Assembly: GCF_027667425.1 (NCBI RefSeq) | Contig: NZ_JAQEGR010000018.1 | Coordinates: forward strand, 1-64,000 | DNA: 64,000 nucleotides | From: Fusicatenibacter saccharivorans | Lineage (GTDB): Bacteria; Bacillota; Clostridia; Lachnospirales; Lachnospiraceae | Direction: 5' to 3' | Shown here: positions 8,752 to 17,349 of the stretch, one piece after another | How positions within the stretch are numbered: position 1 is the stretch's first letter | Layout of the letters: every line of letters starts with the position of its first letter | Notes under the pieces: generated by a model | Told to the model about the DNA's origin: nothing | The model's database searches: none | Seen by the model: the letters and a program-made list of their open reading frames with translations, nothing else | Translations under genes and position numbers: made by a program

Positions 8752-9660
8752 CTATTCCTTTTTTGATATCGGGAGAAACACAGAAAAGATAGAACCCTTT
8801 CCTCTCTCTGATGTCACTTTTATATACCCTTTTTGTGCCTGAATAATCTCTCTTGCAAGGAATAAGCCAATTCCTACTCCTGGCTGGTCTGCCACTGACA
8901 GACTCCGATAAAACCTTCCAAATATCTTTGGTATTTCTTCTTTTTCTATTCCAATGCCATCATCAATAATATCAATCTTTACAAAGAAAGAATTCTGCTC
9001 AGCTTTTACCTGAACATTTCCCCCACATGCTGTGTATTTAATCGCATTATCTACAATATTTCCGAGTGCCTCCACAGTCCATTTTGGATCACATAGAACA
9101 TGCAAATCCGTGTCACATAGGCTCAGAGTAATATTCTTCTCCCTTGCTTTCACGCTAACCTGCTGCTGTATGGATTCAAGCATCTGTGTAATAGTAGTAT
9201 CCTCCGAATGTACTGCGATAATTCCACTCTCCATCCGTGATAATTTGACCAATGATTGTATCAGGAAATCTAATTTCTCTGTCTGCTCCAAAATGGTATC
9301 TATCTCCTCCTGATTTTCATGATTTGTTTCAGAGAGTATTTCACCATAAATTTTCAAATTTGAAATAGGAGTCAACGTCTGATGCGCAATGTCGGAAATA
9401 AGTTTCTGTATCACTTCTTTTTGTTCCTGTTGGTTCTTTCTTGCCAGAAAGCTACTGTCTAAATGTTGTTTCATGCTGTTTTCAAGAGCAGAGTACTTTT
9501 CTTCTGATATTTCTGTCCGTTCCAGTTCTCCATCTATAGCACAATCCAGCATTTGCTGCAGCCGGTTCAAAAGCTTTTTTTCTTTCTGATAAAAAATGCT
9601 ATGCCAGAAGATTCCACTTAAAACAAATATTCCTACAATCAATATAATTATTTCTATCAT
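8752..9660 (-). CDS. Sensor histidine kinase
   Basis: 302 residues. A single hydrophobic segment at residues 1-20 is followed by a short linker, a HisKA-type domain with the phospho-acceptor in SDIAHQTLTPISNLK near residue 91, and a HATPase domain with N box GNIVDNAIKY, G1 DDGIGIEKEEIPKIFGRFYR and G2 GVGIGLFLAR near 200-270. The near absence of an extracytoplasmic sensor loop resembles intramembrane-sensing kinases, which often read the state of a partner ABC transporter, though these usually have two membrane helices. It overlaps the regulator gene by 4 bp (ATGA). Confidence 0.9.
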   Translation of the reverse strand: MIEIIILIVGIFVLSGIFWHSIFYQKEKKLLNRLQQMLDCAIDGELERTEISEEKYSALENSMKQHLDSSFLARKNQQEQKEVIQKLISDIAHQTLTPISNLKIYGEILSETNHENQEEIDTILEQTEKLDFLIQSLVKLSRMESGIIAVHSEDTTITQMLESIQQQVSVKAREKNITLSLCDTDLHVLCDPKWTVEALGNIVDNAIKYTACGGNVQVKAEQNSFFVKIDIIDDGIGIEKEEIPKIFGRFYRSLSVADQPGVGIGLFLAREIIQAQKGYIKVTSERGKGSIFSVFLPISKKE

Positions 9661-10340
9661 CCATTCACCGCCCAGGTATAACCAATTCCATAAACCGTTT
9701 TGATATATTTAGGCTTCTGCGTATCATCTTCTAATTTGTCTCTGAGACGTTTAACTGCAACAGTCAGAGCATGAGCATCCACAAACTCTGTATCTCCTTG
9801 CCATACCTCGTCAATCAGGTATTCTCGCTTCACTACTTTTCCTCTGTTTTCGCACAGCACTTTCAAGAGTTTTTGTTCTGTCTTACTCAGTTCAATAAGT
9901 TCTCCATTTTTGAAAAATTCCATTTTATCGAAATAGAACTCGAATCCATCAAACTCCATAGAATTCTTAACTACTGCATCTTTATTTCTAAGCTGCACAG
10001 ACACTCTTGCACGCAAAACCATCAAACTAAACGGTTTCGTAATATAATCATTTGCCCCAGCGTCCAATCCTGTTACGATATCTACTTCCATGTTATTTAC
10101 TGTAAGCAGGATAATCGGCACCTGACTGTTTTTCCTTATTTCTCTTACAAAATCAATCCCATTCCCATCCGGCAAGTTCACATCTAATAAAACCAATGTG
10201 ATATCTTCCTTTTTCAAGATTTCTCTAGCCTCCTGCAAAGTCTGGCACTGATAAAAGAAATAGGAATCATTCTTCAATGCGAGACGTATTCCATCATTTA
10301 ATTTTTTGTCATCTTCAACAATCAGTAAGTTTTCACTCAT
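9657..10340 (-). CDS. OmpR-family response regulator
   Basis: 227 residues from the ATG at 10340; an in-frame TTG seven codons upstream lacks family support because the receiver domain begins MSENLLIVEDDKK. The receiver domain covers residues 3-115 (acidic pair EDD, phospho-acceptor in LVLLDVNLPDGNG, conserved lysine in YITKPFSL). A winged-helix domain covers about 130-225 (VDAHALTVAVKRLRDKLE; IKTVYGIGYTW). It is coupled to the kinase gene by a 4-bp overlap and likely regulates the adjacent MacB-type ABC genes. A good sigma-A-like promoter lies just upstream. Confidence 0.93.
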   Translation of the reverse strand: MSENLLIVEDDKKLNDGIRLALKNDSYFFYQCQTLQEAREILKKEDITLVLLDVNLPDGNGIDFVREIRKNSQVPIILLTVNNMEVDIVTGLDAGANDYITKPFSLMVLRARVSVQLRNKDAVVKNSMEFDGFEFYFDKMEFFKNGELIELSKTEQKLLKVLCENRGKVVKREYLIDEVWQGDTEFVDAHALTVAVKRLRDKLEDDTQKPKYIKTVYGIGYTWAVNG

Positions 10341-10370
10341 ATTTTCTCTGCTTTCTTTCAAATTACGCTA

Positions 10371-10399
10371 ATTGTATCATTGCCAGTTTTATAAATCAA
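10371..10399 (-). promoter_or_regulatory. Sigma-A-like promoter for regulator/kinase genes
   Basis: On the minus strand, TTGATT (-35), a 17-bp spacer, and TACAAT (-10), ending about 30 bp before the regulator start. Spacing is optimal and each box has one or two mismatches to consensus. Confidence 0.6.
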
Positions 10400-10442
10400 A
10401 TTATTAAATCAAAATCTCCGGCAGAAATTATCTTATAAACAG

Positions 10443-10467
10443 AAAAAAGCTCCCGAAGGGGCTTTCC
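10443..10467 (-). terminator. Intrinsic terminator downstream of XRE regulator
   Basis: On the minus strand, AAAGCCCC, loop TTCG, GGGAGCTTT, then TTTCTG. The UUCG-capped stem with a U-run is a typical terminator. It lies just past a short coding remnant that follows the XRE regulator gene. Confidence 0.78.
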
Positions 10468-10472
10468 ACGTT

Positions 10473-10580
10473 TTAAATGTACACTAATTCTCTTAACACA
10501 ACCTCTTCTGCATCATTCCATATTTCCCATGAAGAATGTTGTAAATTAGTACTATCCACAACAATAACAGGTAATTTAAT
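10473..10580 (-). pseudogene. Short 3' gene remnant of unknown family
   Basis: Directly after the XRE regulator stop, another minus-strand frame reads KLPVIVVDSTNLQHSS then WEIWNDAEEVVLRELVYI and a stop, about 35 codons with coding-like composition and a terminator immediately behind it. It has no start of its own. It looks like the 3' end of a deleted gene, or of an alternative C-terminus for the regulator. The family is not recognised. Confidence 0.4.
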
Positions 10581-11341
10581 TATTCGTATTTTTTCCCGAT
10601 AATGTAAATCGAAACTACCATACCGCCTAATATCATAATTAGGAAAATTTTATTCAAAATATCCCATAAAGCTATATTGAAACAATTGATTATTATAATA
10701 CCTGCAAGAGGATATAAAACAACTGTTGCAAGTATCCATATTTTTAAAGTTGTGCAGATATATATCCAATTTCCATTGTTAAAAGATAAACCAACTAGAT
10801 GTATTCTAAAAATTCCTTGTGAAACATAATTTATCTTGTTGGCATCATAATATGTTGGTAATATGTCTTTTGCAAAGAAACAAAACCATGCACCAAATAA
10901 AAGCATTCCCCCGGTAACTAGCAATATATCCCTTTTCATCTCAGCTAACGAACTTCCAGATACAACTAACATAATAATTTCTGTAATAGATATAAAAAAA
11001 CATAACAAATATGCTAATATCCAGTTTTTTCTATGCTGGTGAATAGAATCCCTAACAGCCATATCGAGAGAGCCTACTACCAATTCCTCGATTTCTTTTT
11101 TATCAATATTTTTCTGTGTATCTATTTTTTCTCCACGTAACAATTCTGTAACGGTAACATCTAATATATCAGCTATTGGTATGAGTAATACGACATTGGG
11201 CATACTAAGACCACGTTCCCATTTGCTAACTGTTTTATCTGATACATATAATTTTTCAGCCAAATCCTTTTGAGTTAAATTCTTTTCCTTTCTTAATTCG
11301 GTTACAAATAAACCGAATTTTTCATTACTAATCTGATACAT
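10580..11341 (-). CDS. XRE-family transcriptional regulator with C-terminal membrane domain
   Basis: 253 residues from the ATG at 11341 behind GGAGGTGGATAT. The HTH_3 domain spans residues 5-62 (TQKDLAEKLYVSDKTVSKWERG, recognition helix in SDKTVSKW). From about residue 105 onward there are four hydrophobic segments (WILAYLLCFFISITEIIML; ILLVTGGMLLFGAWFCFF; IWILATVVLYPLAGIIII; IFLIMILGGMVVSIYII). Membrane-tethered XRE regulators of this shape are common in Firmicutes and usually repress neighbouring transport or stress genes. The nearest intact gene in its direction is the regulator/kinase pair, behind a terminator, so its target is unclear. Confidence 0.85.
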   Translation of the reverse strand: MYQISNEKFGLFVTELRKEKNLTQKDLAEKLYVSDKTVSKWERGLSMPNVVLLIPIADILDVTVTELLRGEKIDTQKNIDKKEIEELVVGSLDMAVRDSIHQHRKNWILAYLLCFFISITEIIMLVVSGSSLAEMKRDILLVTGGMLLFGAWFCFFAKDILPTYYDANKINYVSQGIFRIHLVGLSFNNGNWIYICTTLKIWILATVVLYPLAGIIIINCFNIALWDILNKIFLIMILGGMVVSIYIIGKKYE

Positions 11342-11591
11342 ATATCCACCTCCTGCACACATATTATAATGAGAGTGTACATAAATCAATCGACCAGCAG
11401 TAGAATTGCAGAATATTAGCACATAATTCATCAAATAATCTCCCCATCATGAGCTCGACCGTGCTATCCGCTGTGGAAATAATACCGATGCTTCTGTCTA
11501 CAATGATAGAGGCATTCTCTTCTTGTAAAATACAAAAATTGTCAAATTTTAATAGTTTCTGCATTTCAGTGCATAAACTTAATTTTTTTCA

Positions 11592-12168
11592 TGAGTTTAT
11601 GTTTACTCTTTCCATGTTGATTTCAATTGCGATATTTATGTTACTGGTTCGAATGCTTATATGCTCTCCTCTGAATATGCTACCTATTTATCAGGCAGAT
11701 GCGTAGAAATAAAGATGCTTCCATTGTCCTTCTCTGAATTTTTAACATTCCATGATTTTGAAATAAGAGAAACCAAAAGTGCGTTAGGTGGCACACGCAA
11801 GCAAGCATTTGATAAAACCGGCGAACACTATGAACTCCAAGCGCTCACACTGTTCAGGCCTATGTGAATGCGCTACTGGAAGCATACTTCTTCTATGACA
11901 TCAAGAGATTTGATATTAAAGGAAAGGAATTCTTACGTACTCTTGGAAAGTATTACATCGTTGATATCGGACTTAGAAACTATCTGCTTGGATTCAGGGA
12001 TCGTGATAGCGGACATGCAATAGAAAATGTTGTTTACTTTGAACTGCTACGTAGAGACTATGATGTCTCTATTGGTAAAGTGGATAATTCCGAAGTGGAT
12101 TTTATCGCAACAAAAGTAGATGACAAACTTTATGTTCAGGTCACAGAGTCCATGTATATCAATACACC
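11592..12168 (+). pseudogene. DUF4143-type AAA ATPase remnant, frameshifted
   Basis: One frame reads CDIYVTGSNAYMLSSEYA then TYLSGRCVEIKMLPLSFSEF (about 11618-11740), the sensor region of ATP-binding proteins with a DUF4143 tail. After a disrupted stretch near 11800-11865 the match continues in another frame as YFFYDIKRFDIKGKEFL, YYIVDIGLRNYLLGFRDRD, ENVVYFELLRRDYDVSIGK and VDFIATK (11870-12145). The N-terminal P-loop part is missing and the C-terminus runs into a phage-like sequence. There is at least one frameshift plus deletions, so this is a dead remnant. Members of the family are common, variable accessory genes. Confidence 0.85.
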
Positions 12169-12321
12169 GGTACCGGTGGCGAGGAAAAAACTATCAAACA
12201 TCCGCTGTATCGACTGATTCACGATGAACCAAATCCGGAAATGCTAACATCTAATCCACAGCCTAAACCCTACCGCAATTTTCCGGCCATCCACTTTTTC
12301 TCCAATCAGACCAAAAAGTAG
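12169..12321 (+). pseudogene. Phage portal protein fragment fused to DUF4143 remnant
   Basis: The frame GGTACCGGTGGCGAG onward reads TGGEEKTIKHPLYRLIHDEP then NPEM (12169-12243), which matches the early part of HK97-type phage portal proteins, where HPLYxxLHDEPNPEMTSF is a recurring stretch. The following codons up to the stop near 12321 do not continue the portal match. No other phage structural gene is present, so this is a scrap of prophage DNA joined to the DUF4143 remnant. The assignment rests on recognising this motif by eye. Confidence 0.6.
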
Positions 12322-12341
12322 ATATGTTTCCATATAATAAA

Positions 12342-12393
12342 ACCGAGCTTTCCGCAAGGCTTCTCTGATGATACCAACCTTACAAAAAGCTCG
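12342..12393. terminator. Hairpin with CCGAGCTTT arms
   Basis: Arms CCGAGCTTT and AAAGCTCGG enclose 33 bases that contain a further AAGG/CCTT pairing. It lies 120 bp beyond the RhuM-family stop codon. It could end transcription from that side, but U-runs are weak on both strands, so the call is tentative. Confidence 0.4.
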
Positions 12394-12514
12394 GAAATAC
12401 GCTACTTTTCAGTACTTGATTTTATTTTCTTGACAGCAAACAGACCGTCTCGACATACTCATCATTGTCCAAACTCGTATTTTTACCAACTTCTAAAAAT
12501 CTCTTTTATGAAAA

Positions 12515-13534
12515 TTAATTCTTACTGTTTTTCTTTACTGTACTGTGAATATTTTTAATGCTTTCCAAATATTCTTCTTCAACCGGCGATAAGTTCTGCA
12601 CCTGATATTTCCGATATTCTTCTGTTGCTTTTTCAATTGCCTGTGCATGACTAATCGTTCCGGCTCCTTGCAACACTTTTTCACCTGTAGTTTTCAAAAC
12701 ATTATCAAGGTGTTCCACATAATCTTCCATATGCATGGGATTGTGACGCATAGCTTGAATCTCCGCAAAATCAAAATATCCCGATACAATATTATTTAGG
12801 ATCTTTAACTCTTCATCATTGAGATAATTTTTGGCAATACTGATATCTTTCAATACAGGAAAATCACCAGAAAAACTTTTTAATCCCATAAAAGGCTGAC
12901 TGGCGTCCGCACGCTCGTATATAACTTCTGCTGCTGTATGTCCATGTGCTGCATAGTGTAATTTATTTTGTACCATTTTAAAAAATGCAATGGATTCACT
13001 ACTCTTGGGATCATAATCAACACTTGTTGCATAAAGGTCAAGTACCTGTCGGTACATCACTTTTTCAGATGAGCGAATATCCCGAATACGGTCTAATAAC
13101 TCTTTCCAATAATTACCCCCACCCAGATTTTTTAGCCGTTCATCATCCATTGTAAAGCCTTTTATCATGTACTCTTTTAATCGTTCAGCAGCCCACCGAC
13201 GGAAATTTGTAGCAATCTTGGATTTCACTCTATATCCAAGAGAAATAATCATATCAAGATTATAATGAATTGTATTATAGTTTTTTCCATCAGCTGCAGT
13301 TGTTCGGAATTTCCGAACAACTGACTCTTCATCCAATTCTTCCTCTTCAAAAATATGCTTGATATGCTCGCTGATATTAGATTTACTTGTCTGATACAAC
13401 TCACATAATTGTGCCTGTGTAAGCCAAACGGTCTCGTCTTCAAATTTAACGTCAATTTTTGTATATCCATCTTCCGTTTGATATATGATGATTTCACTCC
13501 CAATAATATTAGGATTGTCTCTTTGATCCTCCAT
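12515..13534 (-). CDS. RhuM-family virulence-type protein
   Basis: 339 residues, close to full length for the RhuM family. Residues 25-110 hold a helix-turn-helix-like segment (VWLTQAQLCELYQTSKSNIS) and the FRTTAADGKNYNTIHYNLD region. After YRVKSKIATNFRRWAAERLK come a central helical part and a C-terminal region with FFKMVQNKLHYAAHGHTAAE and conserved histidines (MRHNPMHMEDY). RhuM proteins are found on islands and near defence genes; the biochemical role is not established. It starts behind GGAGGGG and follows the helicase gene by 53 bp, so the two probably form an operon. Confidence 0.88.
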   Translation of the reverse strand: MEDQRDNPNIIGSEIIIYQTEDGYTKIDVKFEDETVWLTQAQLCELYQTSKSNISEHIKHIFEEEELDEESVVRKFRTTAADGKNYNTIHYNLDMIISLGYRVKSKIATNFRRWAAERLKEYMIKGFTMDDERLKNLGGGNYWKELLDRIRDIRSSEKVMYRQVLDLYATSVDYDPKSSESIAFFKMVQNKLHYAAHGHTAAEVIYERADASQPFMGLKSFSGDFPVLKDISIAKNYLNDEELKILNNIVSGYFDFAEIQAMRHNPMHMEDYVEHLDNVLKTTGEKVLQGAGTISHAQAIEKATEEYRKYQVQNLSPVEEEYLESIKNIHSTVKKNSKN

Positions 13535-13587
13535 CTTTTACCCCTCCCTTTACCGTTCCATTAAATTCCCGATAACCTCTCTCTTAA

Positions 13588-16500
13588 TTAAACATCTATC
13601 TTCACCTCTGTAGCAAATAGTTTCTTATTCCCTTCTCCTGGAATAAAAGATATTTTTTTACCCTTTTGAATCACTTCTATTGCACTCTCTGTCTTAGAAT
13701 AAATACTTTCGGTAATGGAATATTCTTTTCCATCAGCACCAACTACATAGGCATAAAAACTTTCTGTTCCCTTTCCAACATATTTGACCGTTCCTGTAAT
13801 GCGTCTAAAATCCGCATCAATAATGAGTGTCCGTGTCTCGTCAACCTGCATGCGCAACTCATTCTTGTGTGCATGATCATCCACAAGATACTGATTTTTA
13901 TATTCTCTGATAATCCGATCCGTATCTGTTGCAACATCACACCCAAGCCCAAGATACAATTTCCTATCACTAATAATATAAAACTCCTCTTTGGCCCTCG
14001 TCGCCGCAACATTCATTATGTTCGCTTCGGTTACTGCCCAGCGTGCCGCTCCGCTGCTCTGCCTGTCGGCACCGAGTACAAAAAATACGATTGGAGCCTC
14101 TTTCCCCTGAAACGTATGGACAGTTCCGACATTTGTCGGTTTTCCCTGTTCATCATATCGGGTAAAGTGAATTTTCCGTAATTTCTGAGAAAGCTGATAT
14201 GCCACATTGGAAAACGGTGTAATTACATAAACCACATCTTTTTCTTTTTTATCTAAGATTTTCGGATTTTTATCTATCATCTCCTTGAGCTTATGCAAAA
14301 GGAATTCTCCCTGTTCCTCGACATATTTATTGTTCGCCATTCCACCAACATCAAACCAGTCTGCTTTTCCGTACTTTTCCATTCCCTGCACCATAAATCC
14401 GTCATAGGAAATCATGTTCGAAATTGTAAACATCGGATACCGACATCTTCTATGCACCCATAGCGGAATTCCAACCCATGAATCCTCCGCCTTGTCCTGT
14501 TTTCGATAAAACCCGTACTGACTTGCCGCATCTGCTAAAATCTGTGCGGATGCAGATGCAGATAAATATTTTTCTGTCACTCCAAAATGCTCCCCCAACA
14601 TATATAGGGTATTAGAATCCAACGTAAGAACCGGTTTAATCTGCAACGGATCACCGACCACCATTACATGCCTGCTGCGATAGATTGCACCGACAGCCGC
14701 CTGTGGCAGCGCCTGTCCTGCTTCATCGATAAAAAGATGCCCCAGTGTCTCAGCTCCAAGATTTTTGCACATACGCGAAAAACTGGCAAACGTAGAACTA
14801 ATCACCGGAATTGTCATATTAATCCAGTTCCATGCCGCCTCAATCACATGCTTTCGATCCAAATACTTCTCCTGCTGATCCCAGACGATAATGGCCGCCT
14901 TTACATTTTTTCTGTTCTCATAAAGAAATTGTTTTCGAACACGTAATGCCATAACAAACAATTTTGACTGTGCGACACGATACGCTTCGTCAAACCACGG
15001 GTTTGATATCTGTAAATCTTCATACTCCTGATTCATATTCAGCGGTTCTGTCTTACTGTCGTTTTTTATATTTTCATATTCGCGGACTCTTTTCTCCAAA
15101 TTTGAAATTTTACCTGTTTCAACCGTCTTCCAACTGTTAAACTCCTGCTTAAGCTTCTCCTGTTTTTCATTACTTTTACTCAGCCTTGTTTGCCGCAAAT
15201 GAATATTTTCATTAATTTTTTTCTCCTGTTCCCTGCATTCTATATCTTCATCATTTAATTTTACTAACTGATCCGTAATCTCATTTAATCTGCTCCTATA
15301 TTCCTCTTTCTTTTTCTTTCCCGCAAAGAAGCAAGGACGTTGCTCCTTGTGTACTTGAAGGCACTGGTTCATACTGTCCATATTTTTTCGGACAGCTTCT
15401 GCCCTGTTTTGTACCTCTTTCAAACTGAGATGTAACTGTTCCAACTGCTGCCCGCATTCCTGTTTATTTTCTGCAAGCTTCTTAAGTTCTACGCACAATT
15501 CATGCTCTTTCTTCTCTAATTTTTCTTGATAGCTGCCACGAACCTGTTCCATCTTTTGAGTATATTCCTGATACATCCGAACGCTATCTGCAAATTCCTG
15601 CCTTTTTGTTCGAATCGCTTTTACTTCCTCATAATGACTCAGAAATTGTTTATATATACCTTGATTCGGCAGATAATCTTCTTCCAAATATTTGTGGATA
15701 TGCTTCATATTCGTGAGGATATTGCTCATATTATTCGCTTTTCCACCTTCAAGTGAAAATACTCCCCAAAACTTTTCTTCTCCCGGAACAGATTCTTTTA
15801 CCAGTTCCTCTCTTTTCTTCCCGTTCTCATCTTCCAACCACTCTACCGACACCTTCGCATTCGATATCTCACAAAAATAGTCCGCTTCTTTCAGTTCATC
15901 GATTAGAAAATTGTCAATCTCCTTACTCAACGGAAGTTCGTTCACAATGTTTTGAACCGCACCATTATTCGAACTTGCAACCACGATATTATTTTCGATA
16001 ATATGTTCCGGGATCTCTCCAATCGATGCATGATTAAAATAAATTGTTTTCTCTGTTCCTTTGATAAAATGGTCCGAAAGTTTCGCAATACTATACGCCT
16101 GCTGTACCACTAACTGCGCAAATATGTCCTTCAAAAGCGTCGTTTTTCCGGTTCCAGGCGGACCGTTGACACTTCTCATCTGATTGTTGTCAAAGCCGAT
16201 GGATAAGTTTACCGCAACTTGCTGCATCAGAGAAAGCGCATATGTCGTATTGCTTGGAAACCTTCCCAGGGGATAATTCTTCGGCTGCAGAATTTGTTCA
16301 AACAGATGCGGATGAAAATTCACTGAATCTTTTTTGCTGTCAAGGTTCATGCGTTCCTTTTTATTTCCATACAAATAAGCATTCAAATTAACCGTTTCGA
16401 TTTTTTTTGCTTTTTCCAGATCATCGATGAAAAAAGAATGCAGATTCGTCGCTTCAGTCTCGATATTTCCCAGAATCTTCATCCGGCAATTTATTATATC

Positions 16501-17013
16501 AACCTCATGTTGCAGGAGTTCCTTTTGCATCGCAGCATTAAACTTCGCCGAATCCCCTGCTGTCTCATCAAAATCCTGAGCAAGCTGATTTTTAAAATCT
16601 TTCTCAAATTCCCGAAACTCTTTCTCATAGGGAACTTTTTTGAATTTCCGTATGTAAGCACTTTCTGTAAAGAATGTCATATCCTCCAGAAAATTAAGAT
16701 TCTTATCGAAATACAGCGCGAAACTGAACTTGTCTCCGAAACGAATATCCTCATCCGTCGATTCCAAGCCATACTCTGCATGAAGTATGTCCACAACTTC
16801 CTGAAATTTAAAAATATCAAAATAGACAACGACTCCTCCTTTTTGCCGTCGATTCCATTTCTTTTTCTCAATTTTATGCAGAAACAGAGAATAGAAATCC
16901 TGTTCCTGCAAATCATTCAGAGTGAGAATAGCCTTATCATTCAAACCGATGTCTCCCTCCGATAAATGTTCCACCATTATCCATGATTCTAAAATCTTAT
17001 TTTTTTCTATCAT
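13588..17013 (-). CDS. Large superfamily 1 (UPF1-like) helicase/ATPase
   Basis: 1141 residues. A 270-residue N-terminal domain precedes the P-loop GPPGTGKTTLLKDIF near 283. Long charged coiled coils fill about 440-640. Motif II HLFIDEAGQALPQA lies near 757, GDPLQIKPVL near 787, TVHTFQGKEAPIVFFVLG near 966, and VAATRAKEEFYI near 1003, the SF1 motif set in order. The last 75 residues look like a small beta barrel of OB/cold-shock type (GTVKYVGKGTESFYAYVV, KGKKISFIPGEG). The coiled-coil insertion between motifs I and II is large. Related proteins are scattered in accessory regions and some act in phage defence; a defence role here is an inference from position beside RhuM and phage remnants. Confidence 0.85.
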   Translation of the reverse strand: MIEKNKILESWIMVEHLSEGDIGLNDKAILTLNDLQEQDFYSLFLHKIEKKKWNRRQKGGVVVYFDIFKFQEVVDILHAEYGLESTDEDIRFGDKFSFALYFDKNLNFLEDMTFFTESAYIRKFKKVPYEKEFREFEKDFKNQLAQDFDETAGDSAKFNAAMQKELLQHEVDIINCRMKILGNIETEATNLHSFFIDDLEKAKKIETVNLNAYLYGNKKERMNLDSKKDSVNFHPHLFEQILQPKNYPLGRFPSNTTYALSLMQQVAVNLSIGFDNNQMRSVNGPPGTGKTTLLKDIFAQLVVQQAYSIAKLSDHFIKGTEKTIYFNHASIGEIPEHIIENNIVVASSNNGAVQNIVNELPLSKEIDNFLIDELKEADYFCEISNAKVSVEWLEDENGKKREELVKESVPGEEKFWGVFSLEGGKANNMSNILTNMKHIHKYLEEDYLPNQGIYKQFLSHYEEVKAIRTKRQEFADSVRMYQEYTQKMEQVRGSYQEKLEKKEHELCVELKKLAENKQECGQQLEQLHLSLKEVQNRAEAVRKNMDSMNQCLQVHKEQRPCFFAGKKKKEEYRSRLNEITDQLVKLNDEDIECREQEKKINENIHLRQTRLSKSNEKQEKLKQEFNSWKTVETGKISNLEKRVREYENIKNDSKTEPLNMNQEYEDLQISNPWFDEAYRVAQSKLFVMALRVRKQFLYENRKNVKAAIIVWDQQEKYLDRKHVIEAAWNWINMTIPVISSTFASFSRMCKNLGAETLGHLFIDEAGQALPQAAVGAIYRSRHVMVVGDPLQIKPVLTLDSNTLYMLGEHFGVTEKYLSASASAQILADAASQYGFYRKQDKAEDSWVGIPLWVHRRCRYPMFTISNMISYDGFMVQGMEKYGKADWFDVGGMANNKYVEEQGEFLLHKLKEMIDKNPKILDKKEKDVVYVITPFSNVAYQLSQKLRKIHFTRYDEQGKPTNVGTVHTFQGKEAPIVFFVLGADRQSSGAARWAVTEANIMNVAATRAKEEFYIISDRKLYLGLGCDVATDTDRIIREYKNQYLVDDHAHKNELRMQVDETRTLIIDADFRRITGTVKYVGKGTESFYAYVVGADGKEYSITESIYSKTESAIEVIQKGKKISFIPGEGNKKLFATEVKIDV

Positions 17014-17175
17014 TTATGAACAAAACTCCTTCGTATCTGTTTGAACTCTCTATCTATCTTCCGATACGTATTCACGTTTCTTCAAATGTAAAATTATGTC
17101 CCACTAACCAAAACTAACAAAGGGACTTAAAGAACCAAGTCAAAGAAAAAGGATTCTTCTATTTCTACGATATCG

Positions 17176-17349
17176 TCATATCATCCGAAAATGTTCCAGT
17201 GCCTCCCTTATAGCCGCTTCTTTCCCTGGCGGACACTTCGGCTGTCTAGAGTTTTCCAATTTTGACAGGTTATAATTTGCCCTCTCAATAATGCCGCATT
17301 TCTGCTTCACCTGTGCGATATACAAGTTGCTAACTTTCAATCCGCTTTG
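17176..17349 (-). pseudogene. Out-of-frame C-terminal tail of RlmD
   Basis: This frame encodes QSGLKVSNLYIAQVKQKCG, then ANYNLSKLENSRQPKCP and EAAIREALEHFRMI, a conserved roughly 55-residue tail that in many Lachnospiraceae is fused in frame to the C-terminus of the RlmD-type methyltransferase. Here the methyltransferase frame stops at 17330 and the tail is in a different frame. A one-base shift near 17340-17352 (GTTTCTGAAGCAAAGCGG) would join them. It has no ribosome binding site of its own. It is therefore a frameshifted gene end, a sequencing error, or a recoding site. Confidence 0.72.

Noticed and set aside
11364..11564. Minus-strand 66-codon frame upstream of the XRE regulator
   Set aside because: Overlaps the promoter region of the regulator and matches nothing recognisable; could be another remnant but cannot be supported.
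11645..11665. GGTTCGAAT stretch resembling a tRNA T-arm
   Set aside because: It lies inside the DUF4143 ATPase remnant (VTGSNAYM) and no cloverleaf can be formed around it.
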